A stretch of 64,000 nt of DNA from Mycolicibacterium xanthum (GCF_019710635.1 NZ_JAIFZS010000011.1:186001-250000); one strand, 5' to 3'; numbered from the stretch's first letter, positions 50,782-62,400 are shown. The notes: generated by a model from the sequence alone, not told the origin. Numbers and translations are program-made.

Positions 50782-53693
50782 ATGAGCATCGCGTCGAGGA
50801 GCGTTCGCCGGGGGGCAGGATCTCACGGTTCATCCGGTGGTGGTCGGTGCCGATTGTGTTGGGGTGGTTGCTCATTGCGGTGTGCACCAACGTTTTCGTG
50901 CCGCAGCTGGAGGACGTCGGCAAGGAGCACAATGTCGGTTTGAGTTCTCCCGACGCGCCCTCGCTACGGGCGATGAAGCGCATGGGCACGGTGTTCGACG
51001 AGTTCGACTCGGACAGTTCGGCGATGATCGTGCTCGAAGGTGACCAACCACTGGGCGCCGACGCCCACCGGTTCTACGACACCCTGATCCGGGAGTTGTC
51101 CCGGGATACCACCCACGTGCAGCACATCCAGGATTTCTGGGGGGATCCGCTGACGGCCGGTGGCTCGCAGAGCAGCGACGGAAAGGCCGCCTACACGCAG
51201 GTGTTCCTCGCCGGAGACCAGGGCGAGACGCTGTCGCTGGAGTCCGTCGACGCGGTGCGCGACATCGTGGACAACACCCAGCCACCGCCCGGGGTCAAGG
51301 CCTACGTCACCGGCGCGGCGCCGCTGTTCGCCGATCAGATCCTGGTCGGCGGAGAGGGTCTGCTGAAGGTCACCCTGATCACCATCGGGGTGATCCTGTT
51401 CATGTTGCTGTTCATCTACCGCTCGATCGCGGCGACGATCCTCGTGCTGTTGACCGTCATCATCGAGATGAGCGCGGCCCGCGGTGTCGCGGCCGTGCTG
51501 GCCGACTCCGGGATCATCGGCCTGTCGACGTTCGCGACGAACCTGCTCACGTTGCTGGTGATCGCCGCGGGCACCGACTACGCGATATTCCTGCTGGGCC
51601 GCTACCAGGAAGCGCGCCAGGCCGGCCAGGACCGGGAAGCCGCCTTCTACACGATGTATCGCTCGACCGCCCATGTGATCCTCGGTTCGGGTCTGACGGT
51701 GGCCGGTGCGGTGTTCTGTCTGAGCTTCACCCGGCTGCCCTATTTCGAGAGCATGGGTCCGCTGGGTGCGATCGGTGTACTGGTCGCGCTGGCCGCGGCG
51801 CTGACCCTGGCCCCTGCGGTGGTGACGGTGGCCTCGCTGTTCGGACTGCTGGACCCGCGGCACGCGATGCGGACGCGGGGATGGCGGCGCGTCGGCACCG
51901 CCGTGGTGCGCTGGCCCGGGCCCATCCTGGTGGTGACCGTGGCGGTGGCCCTGATCGGCCTGCTCGCGCTGCCCGGCTACAAGACCAACTACGACCAGCG
52001 TCGGTACCTGCCGTCGGACACCCCGGCCAACCTCGGTTACGCCGCCGCGGAACGGCATTTCTCGGTCGCCCGGCTCAACCCCGAGCTGGTGATGATCGAA
52101 ACCGACCACGATCTGCGCGACCCGACCGGCATGATCCTGCTGGAGCGGGTGGCCAGGGCGATCTTCCACACCCGGGGCATCGCTCAGGTGCAGTCCATCA
52201 CCCGGCCGCTGGGCACCCCGCTGGACCACAGCTCGATCCCGTTTCAGATCAGCGCCCAGAGCATCGGCCAGATCGAGAACCTGCCGTTCCAGCAGGACCG
52301 CGCCGACGACCTGCTCAAACAGGTTGCCGAGATCGACAAGTCGATCGCCACCCTCAAGCAGCAGTATGCGCTGCAGCGGCAGGCGGTCGCCGCCACGGGT
52401 GAACAGACCCAGGCGTTTCACGACACCGTTGCCACCGTCAACGAGTTGCGCGACAAGATCGCCAACTTCGACGACTTCTTCCGGCCGTTGCGTGCCTATT
52501 TCTATTGGGAACCACACTGTTTCGACATCCCGATCTGCTGGGCACTGCGCTCCATCTTCGACGCCCTCGACGGGATCGACGCGCTCACCGACCATTTCGG
52601 GGAGGTGACGGCAAGCCTGGACAAGCTGAATGAGCTGCAGCCACAACTGCTCGAGCTCATCCCGCGGCAGATCGCCAGCCAGGAAGCCAGCCGCGACCTG
52701 ACGATGACGAACTACGCGACGCAGTCGGGGATCGCCGCCAACAGCGAGGCGGCGCTGGAGAACGCGACCGCGATGGGGCAGGCATTCGACGCGGCCAAGA
52801 CCGACGATTCGTTCTACGTGCCTCCCGAGGTCTTCAGCAACCCCGAGTTCCAGCGTGGCCTGAAACTGTTCCTCTCGCCGGACGGCAAGGCCGCCCGAAT
52901 GATCATCACCCACGACGGGGATCCCGCGACGCTGGAGGGCATCTCACACATCGACGCCATCCGCGCCGCCGTCGAAGAGGCCGTCAAGGGCACCCCCCTC
53001 GGCAACGCCGACATCTACATCGGCGGTGCGGCGGCCACCTACAAGGACATCAGCGAAGGCGCGAAATACGACCTGATGATCGCCGGCGTCGCCGCGCTGA
53101 GCCTGATTCTGCTCATCATGGTGTTCATTACCCGAAGCCTGGTCGCCGCGCTGGTCATCGTCGGCACGGTGGCGCTGTCGCTGGGGGCGTCGTTCGGCCT
53201 TTCGGTGCTGCTGTGGCAACACATCCTCGGTATCCAACTGTTGTGGATCGTGCTGCCGTTGGCCACCATCCTGCTGCTGGCGGTGGGGGCGGACTACAAC
53301 CTGTTGCTGATCTCGCGGCTCCGAGAGGAGATCCACGCCGGGGTCAACACCGGCATCATCCGCGCGATGGCCGGCTCCGGCTCGGTGGTCACCTCGGCGG
53401 GCCTGGTGTTCGCCGCCACCATGGCGTCCTTCGTGTTCAGCGACCTCCGTGCGATCGGCCAGGTGGGTACGACGATCGCGCTCGGACTGCTGTTCGACAC
53501 CCTCATCGTGCGCGCGTTCATGACCCCGTCGATCGCGGCGCTGCTCGGCCGATGGTTCTGGTGGCCCCAGCGGGTGCGCCCCCGACCCGCCAGCCAGATG
53601 CTGCGGCCCTACGGAACCCGATCCGCGGTCCGCCAACTGCTGCTGTGGGATGACGACGACGAGTCGGTCGCCCCGAACGGGGTCACCCGGTGA
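50778..53693 (+). CDS. mmpL: MmpL-family RND transporter
   Basis: 971 aa from a GTG at 50778. The N-terminus has [20 protein letters not shown]. The two paired proton-relay motifs are present as [19 protein letters not shown] and [20 protein letters not shown] coiled-coil region lies between ([20 protein letters not shown]). The layout of 12 helices and two periplasmic domains is that of MmpL4/5-type exporters. The cargo (glycolipid, siderophore or drug) cannot be inferred from sequence. It is the third gene of TetR-mmpS-mmpL. Confidence 0.94.
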   Translation: MNEHRVEERSPGGRISRFIRWWSVPIVLGWLLIAVCTNVFVPQLEDVGKEHNVGLSSPDAPSLRAMKRMGTVFDEFDSDSSAMIVLEGDQPLGADAHRFYDTLIRELSRDTTHVQHIQDFWGDPLTAGGSQSSDGKAAYTQVFLAGDQGETLSLESVDAVRDIVDNTQPPPGVKAYVTGAAPLFADQILVGGEGLLKVTLITIGVILFMLLFIYRSIAATILVLLTVIIEMSAARGVAAVLADSGIIGLSTFATNLLTLLVIAAGTDYAIFLLGRYQEARQAGQDREAAFYTMYRSTAHVILGSGLTVAGAVFCLSFTRLPYFESMGPLGAIGVLVALAAALTLAPAVVTVASLFGLLDPRHAMRTRGWRRVGTAVVRWPGPILVVTVAVALIGLLALPGYKTNYDQRRYLPSDTPANLGYAAAERHFSVARLNPELVMIETDHDLRDPTGMILLERVARAIFHTRGIAQVQSITRPLGTPLDHSSIPFQISAQSIGQIENLPFQQDRADDLLKQVAEIDKSIATLKQQYALQRQAVAATGEQTQAFHDTVATVNELRDKIANFDDFFRPLRAYFYWEPHCFDIPICWALRSIFDALDGIDALTDHFGEVTASLDKLNELQPQLLELIPRQIASQEASRDLTMTNYATQSGIAANSEAALENATAMGQAFDAAKTDDSFYVPPEVFSNPEFQRGLKLFLSPDGKAARMIITHDGDPATLEGISHIDAIRAAVEEAVKGTPLGNADIYIGGAAATYKDISEGAKYDLMIAGVAALSLILLIMVFITRSLVAALVIVGTVALSLGASFGLSVLLWQHILGIQLLWIVLPLATILLLAVGADYNLLLISRLREEIHAGVNTGIIRAMAGSGSVVTSAGLVFAATMASFVFSDLRAIGQVGTTIALGLLFDTLIVRAFMTPSIAALLGRWFWWPQRVRPRPASQMLRPYGTRSAVRQLLLWDDDDESVAPNGVTR

Positions 53694-54145
53694 ACGTCGG
53701 CGTGTTCGGTTGGCTGACGATCGTCGCCTTCGTGGCCGAATTGGTGTTCGCCGCCTTCGCCTTCGTCTTCGTGCGACGGCTTCTGCGGCGCACCCCCACC
53801 GAGGTGAGCGAACGCGTCGGCAGCGTGCGGCTGGTTCTGGACAAGGTGCGCAAGGGCGAACCGATGTCGGACGACGAGGCGGATTTCGCGATGCAGACCA
53901 TCACCGACCGCCGGTCGCCGATGGCCTTCTCCATCCCCGCCGCGATCTTCACCGTCGGATGCCTCTACGTGTTGGCAAAACTCGACCAGCTGCACGGCGG
54001 CGCACCGTCGTGGGGCACGTTCATCGGGGTGCTGCCGATGCTGGCGTCGATCAACATGACCGTGGAACTGGTGAAGATCGGCGCGCTGAAGGGGCGCGCA
54101 GACCGTTTGACGAAACCTGCACTGCCGCATGAGCACGCGATGTAG
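53690..54145 (+). CDS. Hypothetical two-helix membrane protein
   Basis: 151 aa from a GTG overlapping the mmpL stop. A first membrane helix is at 7-28 ([20 protein letters not shown]). A charged middle section ([20 protein letters not shown]) precedes a second hydrophobic region ([20 protein letters not shown]) and a possible third. I do not recognise a family. Overlap with mmpL suggests it belongs to the same transcript and may assist the transporter. Confidence 0.75.
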   Translation: MNVGVFGWLTIVAFVAELVFAAFAFVFVRRLLRRTPTEVSERVGSVRLVLDKVRKGEPMSDDEADFAMQTITDRRSPMAFSIPAAIFTVGCLYVLAKLDQLHGGAPSWGTFIGVLPMLASINMTVELVKIGALKGRADRLTKPALPHEHAM

Positions 54146-54159
54146 CCGGCGCGCCGCAG

Positions 54160-54723
54160 TCAGAAGCCCTCGACACCCTCGACGCTGATCGCCATGCCGT
54201 GGCCGGTGCGGTCGTTGGTGAACCGGGTGCCGTTCTGATCGGCGTCGATCGTCCAGCCCACCGCCGAATAGGTCTGGTAGTCCAGCGTCACCGTGGGTAT
54301 GGCGCCGAGATTGCCGAGTACCCAACTGATGTCGCCGTCGGCACTGAGCCGAACACCGTTGGCCGGCGTGCCGTCGATCTCGGGTGCGTTGACGAATGAC
54401 GACTCGCAGCCGACCTCCTGCTCGTCGAGTTGGCAGCGGGTCTTGCCGGACTTCGTCTCGATGAACACGTAGCCGTTCTGCGCGGGCAGCACCGTGCCGG
54501 GCGACGGCGGCGTCGGCTGCGGTTCCAGGGTCGACGGCGGCGCTGCTGTCGGCGCGCTCGACCGCGGTGTCGGGAAGCTCGGCTCGGCGTTGGTGCCGCA
54601 GCCCGGGCAGGTCGGGGTGCCGCCGATGGTCGTGGCGCAGGCGGCCAGCAGCGCTGCGGAGGCGAGCGCCACACCCGCCGCCGTCGCCCTGGACACTGCG
54701 CCAGTCCGGTTGTCAGTCCACAC
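54160..54723 (-). CDS. Putative lipoprotein
   Basis: 187 aa from a GTG at 54723, chosen because GAGGGAG stands 4-5 bases upstream. The signal peptide (ATAAGVALASAALLAAC) ends in the lipobox LAAC with Cys29. An ATG at 54759 is an alternative. The mature protein has a Pro/Ser/Thr linker and a globular domain (GYVFIETKSGKTRCQLDEQE; TPANGVRLSADGDISWVLGN; VGWTIDADQNGTRFTNDRTG). It resembles secreted mycobacterial proteins of unknown function. Confidence 0.8.
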   Translation of the reverse strand: MWTDNRTGAVSRATAAGVALASAALLAACATTIGGTPTCPGCGTNAEPSFPTPRSSAPTAAPPSTLEPQPTPPSPGTVLPAQNGYVFIETKSGKTRCQLDEQEVGCESSFVNAPEIDGTPANGVRLSADGDISWVLGNLGAIPTVTLDYQTYSAVGWTIDADQNGTRFTNDRTGHGMAISVEGVEGF

Positions 54724-54843
54724 CGTTCTCCCTCGGCCGTCGACGCTCAACGTACCCATGCTGTGGCGCAAGTGATACGTGCGACGATTGATGTTTATGA
54801 AGATGTGAGGCTGACGCACCTCGGTGGGGCTCTCGCGACAGGC

Positions 54844-55893
54844 TCAGTCGGTGGGGTTCCCGCGCCGCCATCCCGAGATCCTGCGGCCCACGCTGTCCAC
54901 CGCGCTGGTCGCGGCCTGACCGACGCCGGTGACGATGCCGCCGAGGCCGTCGCGGATGCCCCGGATCAGTGGATCCTCGGACTGGTCGAAACCGTCCCGG
55001 TAGTGGCTGGCCGCCGCGCCGACGTCGTCGGCGAACCGGGCACCGTCGTCGTCACGGGTGGGGTAGTCCCCGGCCAGCACGGCGCCGTATTCGCCGGAGT
55101 CCACCCACTGGGTCAGCGCCGCGGCGCGCAGCACCGAGAACGGGTGGGTCCGCAACTCCAGGTTCAGCAGCTTGAGCACACCGTCACGCATGTCACCGGT
55201 GCGTTCGTACTCGCGGGCCTGGGCCAGAAACGCCTGCGAATCCAACTTGTCCAGTCGCTTGCCCCCGGCGAGCTTCATCTCGACCCGGATCGCGGTGTCG
55301 AGGTCCTGGGTGCACAGCAGCCCCGCGCGGTCACCGGAGAGTTCCGCCTTGCGCTGCCACTCCATCAGTGCGGCCACGATGGCGCGCAGCGCCCAGCCGC
55401 CCAGTGGCAGGAACCCGAACGTGTCCGCCAGCCGCATCAGGTGCATCAGCATGGTCTGGTACACCGCGTGCCCGCTGAGCGCGTGGCCGAGTTCGTGGCC
55501 GACGACGAAGCGCATCTCGTCGTGGTCCATCAGGTCGTACATGGCGGAGGTGATGACGATGAACGGGGTGTCCATGCCGATGCAGTAGGCGTTGACGACC
55601 GGGCTCTGCAGCACGAACAGGTCGGGCTTGTCCCGGGCGTCGAGGACCGTCACACAGTCGTCCAGCAGCGCGTCGAGGTCGGCGAACTGCCGCGGACCCA
55701 CCTTCGCGGCGCTGGCCAGGTAGAGCAGCCGATGCTGACGCTCCCGCAGCATCGCCGAGAGCACCTTGAGGACCTGGTCGAAGCCCTTGAGCTGACGCAA
55801 CGCGGTGAGCGCGACGCGGTCGGCGGGATGTTCCCAGGCGCGCGAATCGATGCCCGGGAACGTCGTGCGGGTGGTCGAGGGTAGCTGAGTCAC
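54844..55893 (-). CDS. M48-family metalloprotease (HtpX/Ste24-like)
   Basis: 349 aa from a GTG at 55893. The zinc motif HELGH is in VVGHELGHALSGHAVYQ, and the third ligand is probably the Glu in ELSGDRAGLLC. SPVVNAYCIGMDTPFIVITS is the usual strand before the active site. Unlike HtpX it has few clear membrane helices, so it may act in the cytoplasm or at the membrane surface. It is divergent from the PPK2 gene. Confidence 0.88.
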   Translation of the reverse strand: MTQLPSTTRTTFPGIDSRAWEHPADRVALTALRQLKGFDQVLKVLSAMLRERQHRLLYLASAAKVGPRQFADLDALLDDCVTVLDARDKPDLFVLQSPVVNAYCIGMDTPFIVITSAMYDLMDHDEMRFVVGHELGHALSGHAVYQTMLMHLMRLADTFGFLPLGGWALRAIVAALMEWQRKAELSGDRAGLLCTQDLDTAIRVEMKLAGGKRLDKLDSQAFLAQAREYERTGDMRDGVLKLLNLELRTHPFSVLRAAALTQWVDSGEYGAVLAGDYPTRDDDGARFADDVGAAASHYRDGFDQSEDPLIRGIRDGLGGIVTGVGQAATSAVDSVGRRISGWRRGNPTD

Positions 55894-55994
55894 CGTCCTG
55901 CCCTTCGCTGTCTTCGATCAGCATAGGTGCGCCCGCGGGTGCCGCCCCGACGCGATTAGGCTCGGGTGCGGGGTCGACGATCGCGGAGGCGACG

Positions 55995-56873
55995 GTGAGC
56001 GGACAGTGGAGGCAGTTGGCGAGGGCTACCAGGGTCCCGCCGGGCACGAAGGTGGACCTCGCCAAGGATTTCGATCCCCGGCGACATGACAGCGGGCTGG
56101 GCAAGAAGGCCGGCCTGGCGGCACTGGCCGATGCCACCGCCAGGCTGTCGGAGTTGCAGGACCGTTTCTTCGCGCAGGCGGACCGGGCACTGCTGATCGT
56201 GCTGCAGGCGATCGACGCGGCCGGCAAGGACGGCACGATCAAACACGTCATGACCGGGCTGAACCCCGAGGGCGTGGACGTGCACAGCTTCAAGACGCCC
56301 TCGGAGACCGAACGGGCACACGACTACCTGTGGCGGCACAACAGGGCGCTGCCGGAACTGGGTCGTATCGCGGTGTTCAACCGGTCCCACTACGAGAACA
56401 TCCTGATCACCCGCGTGCACCCGGAGTTGTTGTGGCCACCCGAGGCCAGGCGCGACACCAAGGGAATCTGGAAACGGCGGTACCGCGAGATCAACAACTG
56501 GGAACGCCAGCTCTGTGACAACGGGACCACCGTCGTCAAACTCTTCCTCAACGTCTCCAAACACGAACAGAAGCGCCGGTTCCTGCAGCGCATCGAGGAG
56601 CCCGAGAAGAACTGGAAGTTCTCGATCGCCGACCTGCGGGAACGCGCGTTCTGGGACGACTACCAGCGGGCCATCCAGGCCATGCTGAGCCATACCAGCA
56701 CCGACTGGGCCCCCTGGCACGTGATTCCCGCCGATCACAAGTGGTTCAGCCACCTGTCGACGTCGGCCGTGCTGGTGGACACCCTGGAATCGCTCAACCC
56801 GCAGTACCCGGAGATCGGCGGTGTGGCGAAACGCGAGTTGACCGACGCGAAGAAGGCACTGCTGGGCGAGTAG
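55995..56873 (+). CDS. ppk2: Polyphosphate kinase 2 (PPK2) family protein
   Basis: 292 aa from a GTG at 55995, preceded by GGAGG. Walker A is IDAAGKDGTIKHV. The lid and basic patch for polyphosphate are in KTPSETERAHDYLWRHNRAL and RIAVFNRSHYENILITRVHP. PPK2 enzymes phosphorylate nucleoside mono- or diphosphates with polyphosphate, or the reverse. The single domain and length suggest a class I or III enzyme; which nucleotide it prefers is not determined. Confidence 0.9.
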   Translation: MSGQWRQLARATRVPPGTKVDLAKDFDPRRHDSGLGKKAGLAALADATARLSELQDRFFAQADRALLIVLQAIDAAGKDGTIKHVMTGLNPEGVDVHSFKTPSETERAHDYLWRHNRALPELGRIAVFNRSHYENILITRVHPELLWPPEARRDTKGIWKRRYREINNWERQLCDNGTTVVKLFLNVSKHEQKRRFLQRIEEPEKNWKFSIADLRERAFWDDYQRAIQAMLSHTSTDWAPWHVIPADHKWFSHLSTSAVLVDTLESLNPQYPEIGGVAKRELTDAKKALLGE

Positions 56874-56915
56874 CGGGATTCCCCGGCGCTGGGGGTTTCT
56901 GGTCCGGTGCCCCGA

Positions 56916-57779
56916 TCAGACATCGAGCGTCAAGGTGGGGGTGTGCGCCCGGGAGACACAGGGGTAGACGATGCCGGCTGCGTCGTTGTGCGCTGTGCTC
57001 GCAACGGAGTCCAGGTGTTCGGCGGCCGCCGCCGAGGACACGGATTCCGCACGCGCCGCAGACCCCCTCCCGGCATGAGGAACTGACGGGTACGTTTGCC
57101 CGCTCGAGAGCGTCGAGTAGCGACCGGTTTTCCGGGACGTGCACACGTACGCCGCTGCGCCGGCAGATCACGTGGAACGGTCGGCGCGGGGTGGACTCCG
57201 GCCGGACCGCCGGAACGAACCGCTCGACATGCAGCTGCGCAGGCCGCACCAGCGCGCGGACCGCTTCGGTCATCGAGGAGGGGCCGCAGCAGTACACCGC
57301 GGCGGTGGTGCTGGCGAGGATTCGCGCCAGGTCCGGTCGGACGCCGTATTCGTCGCGGGCGTGTACCCACACGTTGGCCGGCCATCGACGCTCCAGTTCG
57401 TCGCTGAACGCCATCGACGATCGCCCGCTGCCGATGTAGACCAGCCGCCAATGCCGATGGGCAGGAAGCGATTCGATCATCGCCCTGATGGGTCTGATAC
57501 CGATTCCGCCGGCCGGGAACAGGTCCTCGTGCGCGGGCTCGAGGACGAAATGATTGTCCGGGCCGGACACGCCGACGCTCATGCCGGGCCGTGCCGCGGT
57601 GGACAGCCAGGCGCTGCCGCCGCGGGACTGCGGCGAGCGGTGCACGGCGATCCGGTATCGGTGCCGTTCGGCAGGGTCGCCGCAGAGAGAACAGGGTCGC
57701 CGCAGAGAGAACAGGAACGTCGCAACCCGTTGGGAAGATGCAGCGTCACATGGGCGCCCGGCCCCGGCAGCACGGTCAC
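56916..57779 (-). pseudogene. PDR/VanB-type ferredoxin-flavin reductase, frameshifted and 5'-truncated
   Basis: Pieces of a phthalate-dioxygenase-reductase-like protein lie in three frames. GPGAHVTLHLPNGLRRSCSL is in the first. HRYRIAVHRSPQSRGGSAWL, then FPAGGIGIRPIRAMIESLPA and ASTTAAVYCCGPSSMTEAVR are in the second. The C-terminal 2Fe-2S part starts there (SSSCREGVCGACGIRVLG), then AAEHLDSVASTAHNDAAGIV and YPCVSRAHTPTLTLDV are in the third. The first shift is caused by a 20-bp tandem duplication at 57673-57712; the second lies near 57040. The N-terminus of the FMN domain is missing. No functional reductase can be made. Confidence 0.85.
57673..57712. repeat. 20-bp tandem duplication that breaks the reductase gene
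   Basis: AGGGTCGCCGCAGAGAGAAC occurs twice in direct succession (57673-57692, 57693-57712). Since 20 is not a multiple of 3, the extra copy shifts the frame within the conserved SLCGDP motif of the reductase; both copies encode it. Confidence 0.95.
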
Positions 57780-58435
57780 CCGAAGGCTGCGTCAGTTGCG
57801 CACACCGCTGACGGCACTGCGGTTGCGTCTGGACAGCGCCGCCGATCTCGTGGATGTCGATCCCGACACGGCCCGCGACACCCTTGTCTCGGCCCGGGAG
57901 GAGGCGTTGCGGTTGCAACGCATCATCGATGGGCTCTTGATGCTCAGCCGCCGATGCCGGGATCACGCCGGAGGAGATCGATCTCGCCGAGGTGGCGCGC
58001 TGACGGGCCGACCAGTGGCGGCCGCTCGCCGACGAATCGGACGTTCGCATCGACGTGGCAGCACCCGCGAGGCTCCCGGCATCGGCCGTGCCGGGAGCAG
58101 CCGAACAGATCGTCGACAACCTCATCGACAACGCGTTGGCGGTGTCACCACCCGGGAGCGCCATCGAGGTGGCGGTGGCGCCCGTTCCGGATTCCGCTTC
58201 TGTGGACCTGCATGTCCGTGACGAGGGCCCGGGGATGTCCGCCGAGGACTGTGCGCGGGCATTCGACCGGTTCTGGCGCTGTCGCGGCGACACCGGAGGC
58301 AGCGGGCTGGGCCTGGCCATCGTGGCCCAACTCGTGCGCGCCGGAGGGGCCACCGCGGAGTTGCGCCCCCGCATGCTCGACGGGGCCCGCGGGCTCGACG
58401 CTCACGTGCGGTTCGGTGCGCCGCAGCGCTCCTGA
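57780..58435 (+). pseudogene. Two-component sensor histidine kinase, truncated and interrupted
   Basis: The dimerisation helix reads RQLRTPLTALRLRLDSAADL, where functional kinases have HQLRTPL; the phospho-accepting His is lost. A frameshift near 57950 separates this from ADAGITPEEIDLAEVAR, after which an in-frame TGA occurs at 58001. The ATPase domain then continues (VDNLIDNALAVSPPGSAIEV; DEGPGMSAEDCARAFDRFWR; GGSGLGLAIVAQLVRAGGAT). All sensor and membrane regions are missing. The piece abuts the 5' end of the broken reductase gene on the other strand, marking a rearrangement point near 57780. Confidence 0.85.
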
Positions 58436-59495
58436 CGACCCGCGACCCGGGGATGCCTGAGCGAAGTGGTCGCGGTTGTTGCCGAGCGATCAGGAGAACC
58501 CACCGAGCCGGCAGTGCAGCACGTCCGGGTGGACCACCAACGGGCGTTCGATTCATGACCCGGATGGAAAATGGCTTTGCATCGGTAGATGGCCTTGCCT
58601 GAGTCCGCGCCGGATCGCCGCGTTCCAACGGGCTGATTGTTGCCACCGATGTCGCGAACGACGAGGTGGGCAATGGAGCGCCGAGCGCGACATCGCGGCT
58701 GCACCCGCCCGTTGCGTCCGGGAGCGGTCTGGGACGTCGCAGCCTCACGATGACGCGCAGCGGATGAGGCGAGGTCCCCGAACGTGGTTGCGGTCGATCT
58801 TGTACTAGCCTGTCCCCCAACGAGGAGCGTGAGCGTCGCCATACGGGGTCGGCGCCGGCGCCTTGGTCGTCGAGGGCAACGGTGCCGACGGCCGTGACAT
58901 CGGGCGTGACATCGGGCGTGACGTGGGGTGGCCGGGGATGGCCGACGTCATGGCGTCCCCACCAGTCGTCGGGTTACACCGACGGTTTCCCGTGTCACGC
59001 TGGGGTTGCCAGAGCTATGAAGAGTGACTAGCGACACATGCTCCGTCACGGTGTCTTCGCGGGTCGTGACAACGACGGGTTTCGTGGCCGAGAGACAAAA
59101 GAGTCCGCCTGACGGACGAATTTTTTTCACGTCGCAACTGGACCGGAGTACGCCCTCAAATGCCCCGCTTACATGTTGCTGGCAGTGTTGTTCCGAGCGG
59201 AACTGTGGGATCTGCCGACATTGCTGATGCACTCGGGGAGGATCGGACCGGATTCGGTTTGTCCGGGGTATTCCGCACGGAACTGCCAGTATCCCGCGGT
59301 GTTATGATCTTGAAACCTCGGGATTGCCTCGGCACAGTGTATATTTGCTCCATTTGATCCTCGGCGCTGGGGGTAGCGCTGAGGCCGTGGGAGGCGCGTC
59401 GCTGGGAGCTTGGTGCGTTCGCTCGCCGAAAGGTCGATTCCCGTGGTACCAACTACACTCATGCTCTCAGCGAGAAGCATTGAGAGGTGTGCAAG
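58436..59495. other. 1.06-kb region without a recognised gene, upstream of the polyketide synthase
   Basis: No frame shows recognisable protein similarity. It contains a 12-bp triplicate, CGTGACATCGGG at 58893 and 58905 with a variant at 58917. A stretch near 59030-59330 is more AT-rich than the surroundings. GGAAC at 59279 and GTT at 59301 (17-bp spacing) resemble an ECF-type sigma promoter, but TATGAT at 59303 is equally visible; neither is firm. Confidence 0.55.
59103..59127 (+). terminator. Short hairpin with T-run
   Basis: GTCCG-CCTGA-CGGAC followed by GAA and TTTTTTT. On the minus strand the same stem is followed by TCTTTTGTCT. It is a weak, possibly bidirectional terminator insulating the polyketide synthase promoter region. 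Confidence 0.45.
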
Positions 59496-62400
59496 GTGGC
59501 TCGAGTAGGTATTACGCCGGTTGCGGTCGTGGGGATGGCATGCCGGCTGCCAGGTGGGATCGACTCGCCCGAGCAACTGTGGCAGGCGTTGCTGCGGGGT
59601 GACGACCTGGTCACCGAGATCCCGCCGGGCCGGTGGGACGCCGAAGAGTACTTCGACCCCGAGCCGGGTGTCCCGGGGCGTTCCGTGTCGAAGTGGGGCG
59701 GCTTCCTGGACGACGCCGTGGCGTTCGACGCCGATTTCTTCGGGATCTCCGAGCGTGAAGCGGTGGCCATCGACCCGCAGCATCGGCTGTTGCTCGAGAC
59801 CGCCTGGGAGGCGGTCGAGCACGCCGGGATCGATCCCGCGACCCTCGCGGGCTCGCTGACCGGGGTCTTCGTGGGACTGACCCACAATGATTACGCATAC
59901 CTGTCGGCCGACGCCGAGGCGCTGGAAGGGCCCTACGGGTTCACCGGGACGAGCTTCAGCCTGGCGTCTGGTCGGGTCGCCTACGCGCTCGGCGTGCACG
60001 GCCCCGCGATGACGGTGGACACGGCGTGTTCGTCGGGACTCAGCGCCATTCATCTGGCCTGCCGCAGCCTTCAGGCGGGCGAGAGCAATCTGGCTCTGGC
60101 CGGCGGTGCCGCGGTGCTTCTCGAGCCGCGCAAGGCCGCCGGCGGCTCGGCAGCGGGGATGCTGTCGCCGACCGGCCGGTGCCATGCCTTCGACGAATCC
60201 GCCGACGGGTTCGTCTCGTCGGAGGGCTCGGTAGTGCTGACCCTCAAGCGGCTCGACGACGCCGTCGCCGACGGAGACCGCGTCCTGGCGGTGATCCGGG
60301 GCACCGCGGCGAACCAGGACGGCCACACCGTCAACATCTCCACCCCGTCATCCGAGGCGCAGACCGCGGTGTATCGATCGGCGCTGGCGGCGGCCGGTGT
60401 CGATGGCTCCTCGGTCGGGCTGGTGGAAGCGCACGGGACCGGAACGCCGGTCGGCGACCCGCTCGAGTACGCCAGCGTCGCCGCGGTGTACGGCACTGCC
60501 GGCCCCTGCGCGTTGGGCTCCGCCAAGACGAACTTCGGGCACACGCAATCGGCAGCCGGCGCCTTGGGGGTCATGAAGGCCGTGCTGTCGGTGCAGCGCG
60601 GTGTCATCCCGCGCAACCTGCACTTCAACCGGCTTCCCGAGCAGCTCGAAGCAGTGCAGACGGAGTTGTTCGTGCCCCAGGCGACCACGGCGTGGCCCGT
60701 CTACGGCGACCATCCACGTCGCGCTGCCGTTTCGGCCTATGGTCTTTCCGGCACGAATGTGCACGCGATCGTGGAGCAGGCCGCAGGGCCCGTCTCCGAG
60801 CAGCGCCCGGCCCGGCACGCGACAGGTCCCCTGCTGTTCCCGCTGTCGTCGACCTCGGCGCCGGAACTGCGCCGAACGGCGGGCCGGCTGGCCGATTGGC
60901 TCGCCAACAGCGGCGACGGCAACGGCCGCGGACCCGCGATCGATCTCGCCGACCTCGGCTACACGTTGGCGCGTCGGCGCGGTCATCGGTCGGTGCGGAC
61001 ATCGGTGATCGCGCAGGACCGCGAGGGTTTGATGTGCGCGCTGAGGGCGGTCGCCGAAGACGAGGCCCCCTACCAGCCCGCGGTGGCGCAAGACGACAAG
61101 GGACCGGTGTGGGTGTTCTCCGGGCAGGGTTCGCAGTGGGCGGGAATGGGGTCTGAGCTGCTGGCTCAGGAACCTGCCTTCGCCGCCACGGTCGCCGAAC
61201 TCGAGCCGCTGATCGCCCGGGAATCCGGTTTCTCGGTGACCGAGGCGATGTCGGCGCCCGAGGTGGTCAGTGGCATCGACAAGGTGCAACCGACGCTGTT
61301 CGCCATCCAGGTCGCGCTGGCGGCCGCGATGAAGGCGCACGGGGTCACCCCGGGAGCGGTCATCGGTCACTCCATGGGCGAAGCGGCCGCCGCGGTGGTC
61401 TCGGGCGCCCTGACGCTCGAAGACGCGGTCAAGGTCATCTGCCGACGCTCGAAGCTGATGTCGACCATCTCCGGTTCCGGGGCCATGGCGTCGGTCGAGT
61501 TGCCGGCTCAGCAGGTGCTCTCCGAGCTGGCGGCCCAGGGGATCCAGGACGTCGTGCTCTCGGTGGTGGCCTCACCGCAGTCCACGGTGGTCGGCGGCGC
61601 CACCGGCGCGATCCGGGACCTGGTGGCGATGTGGGAGGCACGCGGGGTCATGGCGCGAGAGGTCGCCGTCGACGTCGCGTCACATTCTCCGCAGGTCGAC
61701 TCCATCCTGGACGATCTCGTCGACGCGTTGGCCGACATCGAACCGGCCGATCCGGTGGTTCCGTACTACTCGGCCACCCTGTACGACCCGCGCGAGATCC
61801 CGCTGATGGATGCCGACTACTGGGCGGACAATCTCCGGCACACCGTGCGTTTCAGCGCTGCGATCGGGGCCGCGCTCGAGGATGGTCACCGGGTTTTCGC
61901 AGAGCTTTCGCCGCATCCGCTGCTGACTCACGCGGTCGAACAGATCGCGCGTTCGACCGATGTGCCGTTCGCCGCTCTCGCGAGTATGCGCCGTCAGCAG
62001 GAGATGCCCCACGGACTGCTCGAGTTCATCGGCGATCTGCACAGTGTGGGCGCGGCAGTCGACTTCTCCTCGCTCTATCCCGCCGGACGTCTACTGGACG
62101 CCCCGTTGCCCTCCTGGACGCACCGCAGGTTCGAGTTCGAGACCGACGGCCAGCATGTTTCGACACGGGGTGGCTCGCTGGTGCCGGTCCATCCATTGCT
62201 GGGTTCGCACGTGCTGCTTCCCGAGGAGCCCGAACGCCATGTATGGCAGGGCGAAGTGGGTACGGGTTCACACCCGTGGCTCAACGATCACCTCGTGCAC
62301 AATGTCGCGGTGCTGCCCGGCGCGGCCTTCTGCGAGATGGCACTCGCCGGCGCTCGTCAGGCGCTCGGAGACGCCAGCGTGGTGCACGACGTCTCCTTCG

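Noticed and set aside
58440..59000. Minus-strand frames upstream of the polyketide synthase as coding
   Set aside because: The translations are Arg/Pro-rich, with no known motif or plausible start, and the adjacent region is clearly decaying.
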